A DNA stretch of 64,000 bases. Origin: Rhynchopus sp. YZ270_cl-10 (Eukaryota; Euglenozoa; Diplonemea; Diplonemida; Diplonemidae). Numbering within the stretch: the first letter of the stretch is position 1; every line of letters begins with the position of its first letter. Below the pieces are notes generated by a model. It was given only the letters and a program-made list of their open reading frames with translations, searched no databases and had not been told where the DNA came from. The stretch lies in NCBI GenBank assembly GCA_964035575.1, contig OZ037928.1, forward strand, positions 620,001 through 684,000. Reading direction: 5' to 3'. This document shows, piece by piece, positions 8,430 to 18,600 of the stretch. The position numbers and the translations under genes were made by a program.

Positions 8430-10319
8430 TTACTGACCTTCTTCAACCACAAGCTTGCTCAGCTGCTCGCAATTCCTTACTTTGTTGGACACAGCACTGC
8501 TGCAGCCGGAAAGGTAAATACTCGTCAACGAAGTGCAGTTCAAAGCAAAATCCGTGCCTACTTCCGTAACGTTGCTGAGTGGTGTCAGATCAAGGCTGGT
8601 TAAAGATTTGCAGTCGCCAAGAAAGCTACTCTCAATCTTCTTAACCTTCTTGAGCGGTGGCAAATCCAGGTTGGTTAAAGATTCGCAGCCGTCAAGAAAG
8701 TAACTGTCAATCTTCGTAACGTTGTTGAGTGGTGTCAGATCAAGGGTGGTTAAAGATTTGCAGTGGCCAAGAAAGCTACTCTCAATCTTCTTAACCTTCT
8801 TGAGAGGTGTCAGATCCAGGTTGGTTAAAGATTCGCAGCCGTCAAGAAAGTAACTGTCAATCTTCGTAACGTTGTTGAGTGGTGTCAGATCAAGGGTGGT
8901 TAAAGATTTGCAGTGGCCAAGAAAGCTACTCTCAATCTTCTTAACCTTCTTGAGAGGTGTCAGATCCAGGTTGGTTAAAGATTCGCAGCCGTCAAGAAAG
9001 TAACTGTCAATCTTCGTAACGTTGTTGAGTGGTGTCAGATCCAGGGTGGTTAAAGCTTTGCAGCCGTCAAGAAAGTTGCCCTCAATCTCCGTAACGTTGT
9101 TGAGTGGTGTCAGATCAAGGCTGGTTAAAGATTTGCAGTCGTCAAGAAAGCTACTCTCAATCTTCTTAACCTTCTTGAGCGGTGGCAGATCCAGGTTAGT
9201 TAAAGCAGTGCAGCGGCAAAGAAAGCAACTCTCAATCACCGTCACGTTGCTGAGTGGTGTCACATCAAGGGTCGTTAAAGATTTGCAGTCGGAAAGAAAG
9301 CAGTCACTAATGACCGTCACGTTGTTGAGTGGTGTCAGATCCAGGGTCGGTAAAGATTTGCATCTGCAAAGAAAGTTGCTCATAATCTTCGTAACCTTCT
9401 TGAGAGGTGTCAGATCTAGGTTGGTTAAAGCTTCGCAGCCGTCAAGAAAGTGGCTCTCAATCACCGTCACGTTGTTGAGTGGTGTCAGATAAAGGGTGGT
9501 TAAAGATTTGCAGTCGTAAAGAAAGCGGCTCTCAATCACCGTCACGTTGTTGAGTGGTCTCAGATCCAGGTTGGTTAAAGATTCGCAGCCGTCAAGAAAG
9601 TAACTGTCAATCTTCGTAACCTTCTTGAGAGGTGTCAGATCTAGGTTGGTTAAAGCTTCGCAGCCGAAAAGAAAGTGGCTCTCAATCACCGTCACGTTGT
9701 TGAGTGGTGTCAGATCCAGGTTGGTTAAACCTTCGCAGCCGGAAAGAAAGGCGCTCTCAATCTTCGTAACGTTGTTGAGTGGTGTTAGATCCAGGTTGGT
9801 TAAAGATTTGCAGTGGGAAAGAAAGCAACTGCCAATCCGCGTCACATTGCTCAACCCAGACAGGTCAATACTTGTTAACGAGGTGCAGTACTCCAGGAAC
9901 CTGTCTCCGATCTGTGTCACAAAGGACGCAGCACTGAGATCAAGTCGCGTTAACGATCCATACGACAAGAACCCATCAGGAATGACAGTCGCAACCTCCG
10001 CCTGCAGAAGCAAACACGCCACCTCAGGATCCCGCACCTTCTTCAACCTCTCGAGCGTCAGGTCAGTCTCACCCAACGCATGAAGCGCTGCAACAGCTTC
10101 GTACTTCATCGACTTCGTGAGCACGATTGTGTCACCAGCACTCAGCTGCGTCATGTCGTATCCTTCGCCCATCGCTTCGTCTCCGAAACTCATGCAAAAG
10201 CTGTCTTCAGGCAGCCCCACTGCAAAAGCCACCTTCCGCCGTATGTGCTCCACTGTGTCATCTGCACCCACCTCGACTGTGTGCTGATTCGCTCTGAAAT
10301 CCTCGAAGTGCACGTCCAT
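8430..10319 (-). CDS. long UBL-LRR protein with 19-20 repeats, basic tail lost
   Basis: 629 residues from ATG 10319. Residues 1-75 form the complete ubiquitin-like domain (HTVEVGADDTVEHIRRKVAF...SAGDTIVLT), about 76-120 a helical linker (LGETDLTLERLKKVRDPEVA), and about 120-610 the LRR region with 25-residue units of the type SLTNLDLTPLNNVTKIESFFL. It ends at VVEEGQ. In the paralogue at 4505 the same place reads VVEERPKRSRDESP and continues; here AAA is replaced by TAA, so the basic, nuclear-signal-like tail is cut off although the following DNA still encodes it. Type-B 5' flank, shared 3' flank. Confidence 0.9.
   Translation of the reverse strand: MDVHFEDFRANQHTVEVGADDTVEHIRRKVAFAVGLPEDSFCMSFGDEAMGEGYDMTQLSAGDTIVLTKSMKYEAVAALHALGETDLTLERLKKVRDPEVACLLLQAEVATVIPDGFLSYGSLTRLDLSAASFVTQIGDRFLEYCTSLTSIDLSGLSNVTRIGSCFLSHCKSLTNLDLTPLNNVTKIESAFLSGCEGLTNLDLTPLNNVTVIESHFLFGCEALTNLDLTPLKKVTKIDSYFLDGCESLTNLDLRPLNNVTVIESRFLYDCKSLTTLYLTPLNNVTVIESHFLDGCEALTNLDLTPLKKVTKIMSNFLCRCKSLPTLDLTPLNNVTVISDCFLSDCKSLTTLDVTPLSNVTVIESCFLCRCTALTNLDLPPLKKVKKIESSFLDDCKSLTSLDLTPLNNVTEIEGNFLDGCKALTTLDLTPLNNVTKIDSYFLDGCESLTNLDLTPLKKVKKIESSFLGHCKSLTTLDLTPLNNVTKIDSYFLDGCESLTNLDLTPLKKVKKIESSFLGHCKSLTTLDLTPLNNVTKIDSYFLDGCESLTNLDLPPLKKVKKIESSFLGDCKSLTSLDLTPLSNVTEVGTDFALNCTSLTSIYLSGCSSAVSNKVRNCEQLSKLVVEEGQ
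8671..9045 (-). repeat. 150-bp higher-order tandem repeats inside the LRR region
   Basis: Pairs of 75-bp LRR units recur with a 150-bp period and almost no differences (for example CAGTGGCCAAGAAAGCTACT at 8761 and 8911). Such near-identity of double units within older, more divergent single units indicates recent expansion by unequal crossing-over or slippage. Confidence 0.85.
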
Positions 10320-10550
10320 TTGTTTGTTGTGGTTTCTGTTTGTGTTCTGAGCTCTGTGTGTGGTGGTGGGGTGTGGAGGACAAGACAACAAGCCTGCAGT
10401 CGTTTCAAAGAACCTTGCTTTTGCTGACGGGTGCTCAAGGTGAGGTATGTGCACTGTGTGCCGAACTCTGTGGTGTTGCAAAAGTATAGTATGTGGGGAA
10501 AGGGCAGGGGGGATGAGGGGGTGTCACACTCTTGGTACTTTTTGAAATAT
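10320..10550 (-). promoter_or_regulatory. type-B 5' flank, second copy
   Basis: Nearly identical to 5333-5550, upstream of ATG 10319. Probably promoter and leader. Confidence 0.45.
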
Positions 10551-11525
10551 TTTTCTTTTGTGTTTCGCCAAAACTCTTTTCCCCTTTTGTTTGATTGAGC
10601 TTACCGAATCGCTCAACTGCGATGGGGACAATCGTTACTACATAGAATAGAATATATGGTCATTTGACAGGGTCTTGTCATCATTTAGTCTTGTCATGTA
10701 ACGAGTCATGCACCTTGTCACATGACTAGTCATGGGTGGTAACTAGGTCGTGGTGATAGGGTAGAGGGGGGGAGCCAAAATAGCAGTTTTTGATCCTTCC
10801 CTCCCACAAAAAATCGCTAAAACACGGTGGAGTCTGACCAAAAATGGACCGGACCCTTTTGGCCAGACTCTTGGATGGACCTCTGAGTCTGGCCGGACTC
10901 GGCCCAGTCTTCACACAACACTGGAAAGCGCCGTGCCCCCTAGGCGAAGATGAGAAAAAAGAGAGAGAGAGAGAGGGAGAGACTGGGAAGCCTCGAAACC
11001 CTCCTCTCTCCCTTGAGTGTACACGATAGGTTGAAGCAAATACAACACACATATGGGCAATGTTCCACTCTTCAGAACCACCCACAACTGCTTTCTCACA
11101 ACACACACACATCCCGAATACTAGGGGATAACCCATACCTGATAAGCAAACACACACACACACGTATTTGGGGGTCATATTCTGCGCAAGAATTACCCCA
11201 TATGAGTTATCAAATACACATACACACACAAAAATGGGCAATGTTCTTAAGAACTACCCACAACTGTTTTCTCACAACACACACAGTGGGCTATATCCCG
11301 AATACAAGACTTGATAGCTACACACTCTGGGGGGGTTTTTTTTGGGCCAGATCCTCTGTTCACTGAAGGAATACCCATAAAAAACACTGGGGTTTTAGAA
11401 GAGAAAAAAACACACACATGCCATAAAACACTGTGGTGTTGTGAGAGGGGTCTCCCCGTTCGGGCTACTGACTACCTTTCTATTCTCTTTGTTTCTCTCT
11501 TCACTGCGCGCTCGCTGACCCCTTA
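10551..11525. other. repeat-rich intergenic region
   Basis: Holds a TTGTCAT-rich patch (10670-10740), CA-rich microsatellite stretches (11095-11285) and a copy of the dispersed CATATTCTGCGCAAGAATTA repeat (11175-11215). No gene supported; the frames of 130-180 codons here are artefacts of low complexity. Confidence 0.45.
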
Positions 11526-12583
11526 TTACCCCTTCTTCTTTTTCGAAGGTTTTTTCTCTTCGTCTTGCCGCTCGATGTACTGCAGATATGACAAGGTGTG
11601 TGGAGGTGGGTTAATGATAAAAAGGCAGGTGGTTATAAATGGAGAGGAAGTTGAGAGTTGCGAACACCTCACCGTGCATCGGGCGGATGGTGGTTATCGA
11701 ACCCCCCAGAGAGACACTTTCATCAAAACAGAAGTTTACTTAAAATACTGCAGCTGCACACCCTTTGGTAAAACAAATAGTAAGGGCTTAGTTATTTTTT
11801 GTGTTCATCAAATCAAGTCCTACAAATCCATTTCGTTACATCTGATAAAATAGAAACTTAACACTCATCACACGATAAAACCCAAGGGAGACAAAGGTTG
11901 TGGTGCAACGCACAACACCTCGTCCTGTTTGGGGTGAGGAGGTGGCTTCTGCAGCGCGGGGTTCGTCCCTAGAAACCGAAAAAAGTGTGTTCAAAACGCT
12001 TTGTTTTCTATTTCCTCCTTCATGAGGTGACAAAAAAAACCCCCCCTTTTCATACATGAATTCTGGCTGTCTCCTTTGCCCTTGCTTCCTTCCAATTGTA
12101 GGTACTCTGCGGGAGCAGATTTAACACTCCAGTGTGCACCATTAACTGGGCGTAATATGCTGGGGGTTTGTCAAAGTGGTCTGGCGCATCGGGACAGCTA
12201 CCATAGGCGAGGAGGAGAAGCGCAATCTCATCGTTCCCTGCACGGGCTGCATGGTGGAGGGGCGTCATGCCTAGGGCGTCCTGGACATTCGCATCTGCGT
12301 TGTACTCCAGAAGCACCTCCACAACACGCAGTGCATTCCCGTTCGTACCTACGTGCAGTGGTGTTGCGCCTCCGTACTCACGGTATAACGCCACGTTGGG
12401 ATCCGCGCCGCTCGCAAGAAGCAGCTCCATGACTGCCGGCAGACCCCGGGTCGCGGCGACATGCACAGCGCCTTCGCCAAGCGAGTTGCGATAGTTCAGG
12501 TCAGCGCAGCCTTCGATGATGAGACACTGGCACTGCTGTAGGTCGCCTTGGTTGACAGAGTGGAAGAGGAGCTTGCTGGCCAT
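11526..12583 (-). CDS. ankyrin-repeat protein, two exons
   Basis: Exon 1 is 12056-12583 (176 codons from MASKLLFHSVNQGD), the intron is 11580-12055 (GTATGA...CTGCAG, 476 bp), and exon 2 is 11526-11579 encoding YIERQDEEKKPSKKKKG and a stop. Total 193 residues. Exon 1 contains about four ankyrin repeats with typical signatures (GEGAVHVAATRGLPAVMELL, GATPLHVGTNGN, GMTPLHHAARAGNDEIALLL), then a Tyr/Trp-containing segment. The tail is strongly basic. Without splicing the frame ends one codon after the donor, so the intron model adds only the Lys-rich tail. Both splice sites are in phase 0. Ankyrin repeats mediate protein binding; the partner is unknown. The intron carries two dispersed repeats. 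Confidence 0.85.
11640..11715 (+). repeat. tRNA-like short dispersed repeat in the ankyrin gene intron
   Basis: GTTGAGAGTTGCGAACACCT followed by CCGTGCATCGGGCGGA and GGTTATCGAACCCC. Related to the better preserved copy at 16226-16298, which has A-box and B-box-like motifs. Antisense to the host gene. Confidence 0.5.
11848..12032 (-). repeat. intron-associated repeat I, copy 1
   Basis: Begins about 23 nt after the 5' splice site of the ankyrin gene (donor at 12055) and is in the gene's sense orientation. Landmarks on the minus strand: GTCACCTCATGAAGGAGGAA, GAACCCCGCGCTGCAGAAGC, GTTGTGCGTTGCACCACAAC, GTGTGATGAGTGTTAAGTTT. Other copies: 16894-17090, 19530-19567 (truncated) and 22372-22568. Confidence 0.75.
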
Positions 12584-13071
12584 GTCTTGTGGGAGGTGGT
12601 GGGAGGTGGTTGTGTTCTAAGTGGGGGTTTGATTAATCGTTTGTTAAATGAAAAATTGGTTGGTTCTCTCTGTATTGCTTTGGCTTTTGTTTCTAAGTAG
12701 GGGGTATGTAAAGTAAGGGATGGGAGAATGTGAAGTGAAGCAGAGACATTCTTTGGTGCTCGCTTTTGGCGACTACCCCATTTTGCGTACTTAGTGCGCA
12801 GTTGTTGCGTTGGTATTTTTTATTTCTGGGGGTGCCATTCTTTCTGAAAACCATTTTTTTTCACCATTCCTTTTCAGGGAACGGAGCAATGTACGGGTCC
12901 TGGAACAGCTCCAAGAAAAAATGGAGTTGGCGGGCTTAATTAGGAAATTGCCTTTCCTAAACGTGCACACACGCAAAACAGAGAATGGAAGGGACTATTT
13001 TTTTTTTTTCTAATTGAAGTTGTTGTTGTTGTTTTTTTTTTTTTTGGTGCTGCTACCCCCATCTTACCCTC
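12584..13071. other. 5' flank of the ankyrin gene and an exon-like repeat
   Basis: 12584-12840 shows no feature beyond T-rich runs. 12865-12985 on the plus strand reads as an exon-like segment (acceptor-like TTCCTTTTCAG, then ERSNVRVLEQLQEKMEL...PFLNVHT) that recurs in damaged form at 32370-32475. Confidence 0.35.
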
Positions 13072-13215
13072 CCCCCTTTTTTTTTGTGCGTTGTGCCTCT
13101 GCACTCATTGCCAAGCCCGCGGGATGTTTGTACGAAAAACGGTAGCTATTGAAGCAGGCGTTCCCCTCCAACGAACTTACAATGTACAACGCCTGATCAT
13201 CTGGAGGAAAGCACG
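13072..13215 (-). CDS. possible orphan exon
   Basis: After an acceptor-like CTTCTCGATTCAG the minus strand encodes VPCFPPDDQALYIVSSLEGN and then ACFNSYRFSYKHPAGLAMSA, with varied codons unlike the surrounding homopolymer DNA. Possible donors are GTAAGT at 13177 and GTAAGA at 13071. I could not find in-phase partner exons, so this may be an exon of an unrecognised gene between the ankyrin and coiled-coil genes, or an exon remnant. Product unknown. Confidence 0.4.
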
Positions 13216-13255
13216 GCACTGAATCGAGAAGACACAAAAAAAAAAAATGTTTCAC

Positions 13256-13440
13256 TGGATTCGTACAAAAATTATCGACTGTAAAAAAGGGTCGAACTTC
13301 CAGAAAAATCCTGAAAAAGGTCGAAGATTAGTACGGCCAGGTGTACCTTTGGTACAAAATGACCGACTAATGGGGGTGGGTGGACACCCCCCAAACCATG
13401 CAGTGCTACAATCCATTTCGTGGTTTACATCTGATAACTC
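13256..13440 (+). repeat. composite of two dispersed repeats
   Basis: 13256-13345 matches the arm of the foldback family at 30910-31016 and 47466-47571 (TTCGTACAAAAATTATCGAC, GGGTCGAACTTCCAGAAAAA). It then fuses to the 130-nt repeat (GTACCTTTGGTACAAAATGA, GGTGGACACCCCCCAAACCA, TTTCGTGGTTTACATCTGAT). The 106-codon frame across it is an artefact. Confidence 0.6.
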
Positions 13441-14019
13441 AGTTGAGGCAGATCGTCTCCCCTCAACCCTTTTTGAGGTTATTCCAACAGCAATTTCAGG
13501 TACATTCTACCCCACCCCACCCCCGGAGAGCGCCTGTGGGATGCGATCGATCAACGCGATCAAATAAAGACTAGAGAAAAAAAAAATGGGAAAAATAAAA
13601 TAATTCCGCGCCGTCCAGGGCTGCCTTATTTCATTTATTTTAGACACACACATTGGGGCCATATTCTGCTCAAGAATTTCCCTTATTTAGTCAAATTCAC
13701 GCTCCTTTTTATTTCCTTCAATTTTTGTTGAAACCGATGCGTTCGCTTTATAACATCTAATGAAAAGAAGATTAAGATATTATTTTCAATCGAAAGATGG
13801 AGTTTATCCAGCGTCGTCTCCTCTTTTTGCAAATATGAAGAGAATCTTTTGTTTTTTTTTTGTAGTTTCGACAATCACCTGTCCGAGGACGGGTTCTGTA
13901 CACAAAGTCGCCCGAAGGCTAATGAATTTCAAAAGTTTTGTTTTTTTTTTTTGAAAACTTGGTTTGTATTAGTGTAGACATCTAGCATGAACACCACTAT
14001 TTTTTGTTTTTTTTGTTTT
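13441..14019. other. repeat-rich intergenic DNA
   Basis: Contains copies of the CATATTCTGCTCAAGAATTT repeat (13650-13690), the CACCTGTCCGAGGACGGG repeat (13865-13905) and the GAAAACTTGGTTTGTATTAG repeat (13950-14000). No gene. Confidence 0.5.
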
Positions 14020-14345
14020 TTTTTTTGCAAATAAAAAGTATCTCATAACATCTAATGAAAAGAAGAAAAACAAAAACGGGGGCTAGGGGGTTTGGGGTTT
14101 GGTGGAAAATTCATTTTATGGGAAGATTCTACATCAGTACTCTCACTTAGTATTTACAAGAGAAAAAAAAAGGGGAAATTTGGGTGGATGGAAGGAGTGG
14201 GAAGAAAAAAAAAAATTATCAGATGAAACAATCCTAACACCTCTTTTGTGCTGGGTCACCTTTTTTGGGGGGAAAATAATAGGATCCCTTCATCGCCCCA
14301 GGAAATGTTGGGATTGGGGGGTAAACACGCGCTTTAAAAAACTAA
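14020..14345 (+). repeat. uninterrupted copy of repeat S
   Basis: Matches 6775-6922 plus 7586-7785 and carries a single AGTATTT at 14149-14155, the empty target site of the hAT-like element. Its 3' 70 bp (CATCGCCCCAGGAAATG to CACGCGCTTTAAAAA) is repeated again at 14437-14510. Confidence 0.8.
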
Positions 14346-15604
14346 TAATAATGACTTTGTGGTGACCGTGCCCCCCTGGTAACAAGCTACACTAGCATGC
14401 TGTTTGCATGGTACTCTCGAATGCATGTTGTACCGGAAAATAATAAGATCCTTTCATCGCCCCAGGAAATGTTGGGATTGGGGGGTAAACACGCGCTTTA
14501 AAAAAAAAATTGTAGTTGTTGATGCAGGCTCCGACTGACCCACTGTACGATGCCAGCCATCCACAAAATAATAATGTCATCATGATGACCATACCCCAGG
14601 TTACAAGCCACAATAGCATACTGTTTGCATGGTACTGTTTTGTGTCGGGTCCAAACAAAACAGAGAGAATTGAAAAATGGTGAAAGTGCAAACGCCGGAT
14701 CTTGAGTCGGCGGACGCAGGGTACTGGCTCTCAGAATAAGGTGACTTCGGTGGTGACCATGCCCCCCTGGTATCAAGCTACACTAGCATACTGTTTTGCA
14801 TGGTACTCTGAAAAATGCATGTTGTGTGCTTTTTTGCCTTGAAATTTGATGGAGTTTTTGGTGTTTTAATTTCCACTAAAAACACCAAATCGTTTCAGGC
14901 AAAGCCAGGTGGTTGGCAATATGATTTTTGTCATATTTTTTCATGCATTTTCATGCAAAAAAAAAGTATGTCACATAGCATGGCACCATGGGACACATGG
15001 TCACCGTGTTCTAAAAAAAAGAGGGTGGAGGGGGGTGGGAGTTTGAAGCTTATAAAAACTCGTGTGTCTTTTGGCTTTTAATAAACTTAGTAGGGCTGAG
15101 CTGCTGTGAGGTATTTTTTCCTTTCACCCCGAAGGGCTGAAGAGAGCACACACATCATTAGCGAACAGCTCGCACATCCCAAGAAGGAAAAAAAAAAAAA
15201 CACGACAAAACAGAAACACAAAAAGAAGAGAAAAAAAGTGAAGTTATTAATGCAGGCACCTCCGACTGACCCACGTACGATGCCAGCCATCCGGATGAAA
15301 GCACAAAGTACCCTCGCACAAGTGAGAGAAAAAAATCGTGGTAGCCGAATTGATCAGAAGCCTCTCGTGGGCTGCTTAGACCCAAAATTACACGAATGTC
15401 GGAGTAAAAAAAAAGGGGGGGGGATCAACAGACACAAAAAAAATATGGCCGTAGATACAGCCGCGAGGAAGACAACATTTGAAAAAAAAAAAAATATTTA
15501 TTTGGTGAGATGACCCGAAGCCCTCTTGCAGTGCTTTTCTTTTAAGTCAAACTACTAAACCATAAAAAATCGGTGTGTGTTGTGTGTGTGTGTTGCATTG
15601 TGTT
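14346..15604. other. local duplications and dispersed repeats
   Basis: A block with CTGGTAACAAGCTACACTAG and TTTGCATGGTACTCT occurs three times (14358-14430, 14580-14640, 14750-14825). The GTACGATGCCAGCCATCC repeat occurs at about 14520-14570 and 15247-15310. A TTTGATGGAGTTTTTGGTG / AAAACACCAAATCGTTTCAG foldback lies at 14838-14905. No gene supported. Confidence 0.5.
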
Positions 15605-18600
15605 TCATTCATCCTTGACATCAGCTGCAAACTTGACACCCCGTTGCTCGTCGCAGATGGAGGACTGTCTGCTGGCGCTTGCTCGGAGGATGGACGGGCC
15701 CGGTGCAACCTCAGGGTTGGAGTAGTCAGGGTGGGTGATGTTGAAGGGCGAGTCGAACTCCTGTGTGGGGTTGTGTATTGATAACTTAATCGGGATCTCA
15801 TTTGTATGTGAACACTGTATCCTGTTTGCTTGACTGATAAGGGGTAAATTCTTGCGCAGAATTATGGCCTCAATGGTGCCCGTGTATGTGTTGGGGTGTT
15901 CGTGTGTTGTTGTTGTTGTTCGCTTCAGAACCCTTTCCCCCCCTCAAATACTGGATTCACCACCAAAACTGATAATAAAGGGAAACGAATGCCACCAGAA
16001 GAAGAAGGACAAGAAACTGATTTCCAGTTTACAAACAGGAATCCCACGCGGCTGGGTGCAGGATCGAGGTGAAAAGGTGCGCGCATCCGGGACGACAAGA
16101 TAGGTTGGCGGGTTGCCCAGTGGATCAATTATTCGGCATATTGTCTGAAAAGTACTGGAAACAAACAGAGAAATGATGAGAAGCACGGCAGCTTCAGAGG
16201 TGGAGAAGTACAAAAAAAAAAAGTGAAGTTGATAGTGCAAACGCCTCTGGGACGCAGGCACTGACACTCCGCGGGTTATCGAACCCCGGAGTGTTAGAAA
16301 AAAAAAGGCTGTGTGGTGTACCGGAGGAAAGATGAGATTGTGATCATGAAAGATGAATGTTTCATTTTCGTTCCAGGTTTTGAGAGGGGGAAAAAATCAA
16401 AAAAAATGTGCGGTACACACCTGTGGGCTGCCTGGCGACCAAGCGCGGTGGTCCGTGTAGCCCTCACTACCGTCGTTGTCGTCGCTCCAGATCTCTTCCG
16501 ATACGGCACCATAGGCATCGACCCTGCAGTTGTCCAGCTCGTCGTCGTAGCTCGACCGCTTGACCTCCCTATTAGCAAGGCGCGTGCCCAGGTCACTGCG
16601 CCACGACATCAGCTGCTGCATCATCTGAGCCCTGCTGTTGGGCGTGTCGTCGTCGTCCTCACCATCGACGCGCATGGTGCGATAGTTGCCCATCGCTCTC
16701 TCCTGTGGGGAATGGGTTATAATATTATTCATTTTTTGTAGTAACAACCCCCCACCCCCTCTCCGAGTTTTGTACAACAAAAAGTCGCCCCGAAAAGAGT
16801 AAATGAATGTAAACACTAATGATCTTCAACCAAAATCCTACTAGGGAGGGAGGGAGGGAGGGAGTGAGAGCAGACATTCTCTCACTCCCTACTAAAAAAT
16901 AGAAACTTAAAAACTCATCACCTTGATAAAACCCTATGGGAGGAGGGTTGTGGTGAAACGCACACCAACCTCAACCGGTTTTGGTTGAGGCGTGTCTTCT
17001 GCAACGCGGATTTTCGTCTCTCCAGAACCGCAAAACGTATTCAAAGCTTTCTATTTCAATATTTCTATTCCTTCATTTTCATGAAATAAAAAAGCCACCA
17101 CCACCCCCCCGCTCCATACCTTCACCTCCCTTCTCTGCGCTGCACTGAGGAACCCATCCGCGGGCACCTCCCCTCCTCCTCCTCCTCCCCCCTCCCCCAG
17201 CTCCCCCGAGGTCTGCGGGAACAGCACCGCCACAGAGTCGTTGTCCACCTCATCCCCGTCCAGCATCTCCCCTCTCACTGGCCTGGGGGGTGGATGCGAG
17301 GCACCGTGCAGCGGCGATGACGTTTCCTTGCCGCCATCTCCTCCTCCTCCTCCCCCTCCTCCACCACCACCCTGACCAGGCGACTGCGGGGATGTAAACG
17401 TACTTCTCCTATTCCTCTCCCCTATCTCTGCGACCGGTGTATCCTGTACAGGAGAGGCATGTGTCGCAGGGGAAAACGCTGGTGGCGGAACCACCTTCGC
17501 ATCGGTCCTTGCAGTGGCCGGCACCGCCAAATCCGCGAGGTTTGAAGGGGGTGGAGGAGATTCATGCTGCACCCTTTGTACTGCCCTTCCTGCAGACGGC
17601 ACCCTCTTCGACCCAACCCGGGGAGATACCAGCGGACCAATCGAACTTCCAATCGCGCTTTGTGTCGGTGCGGTACTCTGTCGAGAAAATGGCGAAACGC
17701 TTCGCGGAGTGACCTTAGGTGTTCTCGTGGTGGTGGAAGGGGTGGCGTTGGAGTAGGCCGCCCGAAGCGACCCCAACACCGCCCTCTGATTCCCCGGATG
17801 CGGGGAGGCAAGCCGAGACGAAATCGGGGAGGGTCCGGAGCTGCTGACCCTGCCCCTGGTGATGATGGTATTGGTGGTTCTCTGCCTTTGTGGAAGAGGG
17901 GCGGGGGAGGCGGAAGATTGGAAACTATGAACGCCAGGAGAACTCGAGATTCGGCTGTCCTGCAACGTAGAAGGAAATCCAAGCACATTCGTGGTGGCAG
18001 CGGAGCTGACCCGAAGCGCGGTGACAATAGCGTATAAATTTGCACTCAGCTCCTCCACAAGCCTTCCATGGTTTGACTGGGTAGATCGCGGGTTGCTGTC
18101 ATACGACAATACCAACTCCCTCGTTGATTCAATAAGCTGCGCGCGCGAGGCGGTATCCAGCTTTGTCATCGCCCTTTCTGCCTGAAGATCATCCCTTACC
18201 CACGAAGATGACCCAGCCTCCATTAACCCTGCACCCTGAATGATCGATTTGATATGCCGAAACGCGCTTAAAAAGGAGCTAGTATCGGCACGACATCTCG
18301 ACAAATGCCCGGTAGATATAGAGGCAATCTCTTCATGTGTCAGAACCAAGCATTCCCCCCTTAATCTATTAAATAAAGTATCACTCCGTTTCTTCAGCTC
18401 TGCAGTAAACGAGGTGACACCACCCCTCCCCTTAGCTTTTGGGGGCACCCTGTTGGTTCCTTTCGGTCTGCTGTTGATGCCTTGAACCCGCATAGCAGCA
18501 TAGTGGTGGGAAGATAGGCTAGAGTACCAATCCTCGAGACGTTGCATGACATGAAGAACGTCGGTGCGGCGTGACTGAAGGTCCTCAAGAAGAACCTCGA

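Noticed and set aside
8430-10319. CRISPR-like array of 75-bp direct repeats
   Set aside because: The repeats are codon-periodic LRR units inside one open frame, spacers do not vary as in CRISPR, and the context is eukaryotic.
11640-11715. Functional tRNA gene
   Set aside because: Anticodon and acceptor stems cannot be formed; only box-like motifs remain, as in SINE-type repeats.
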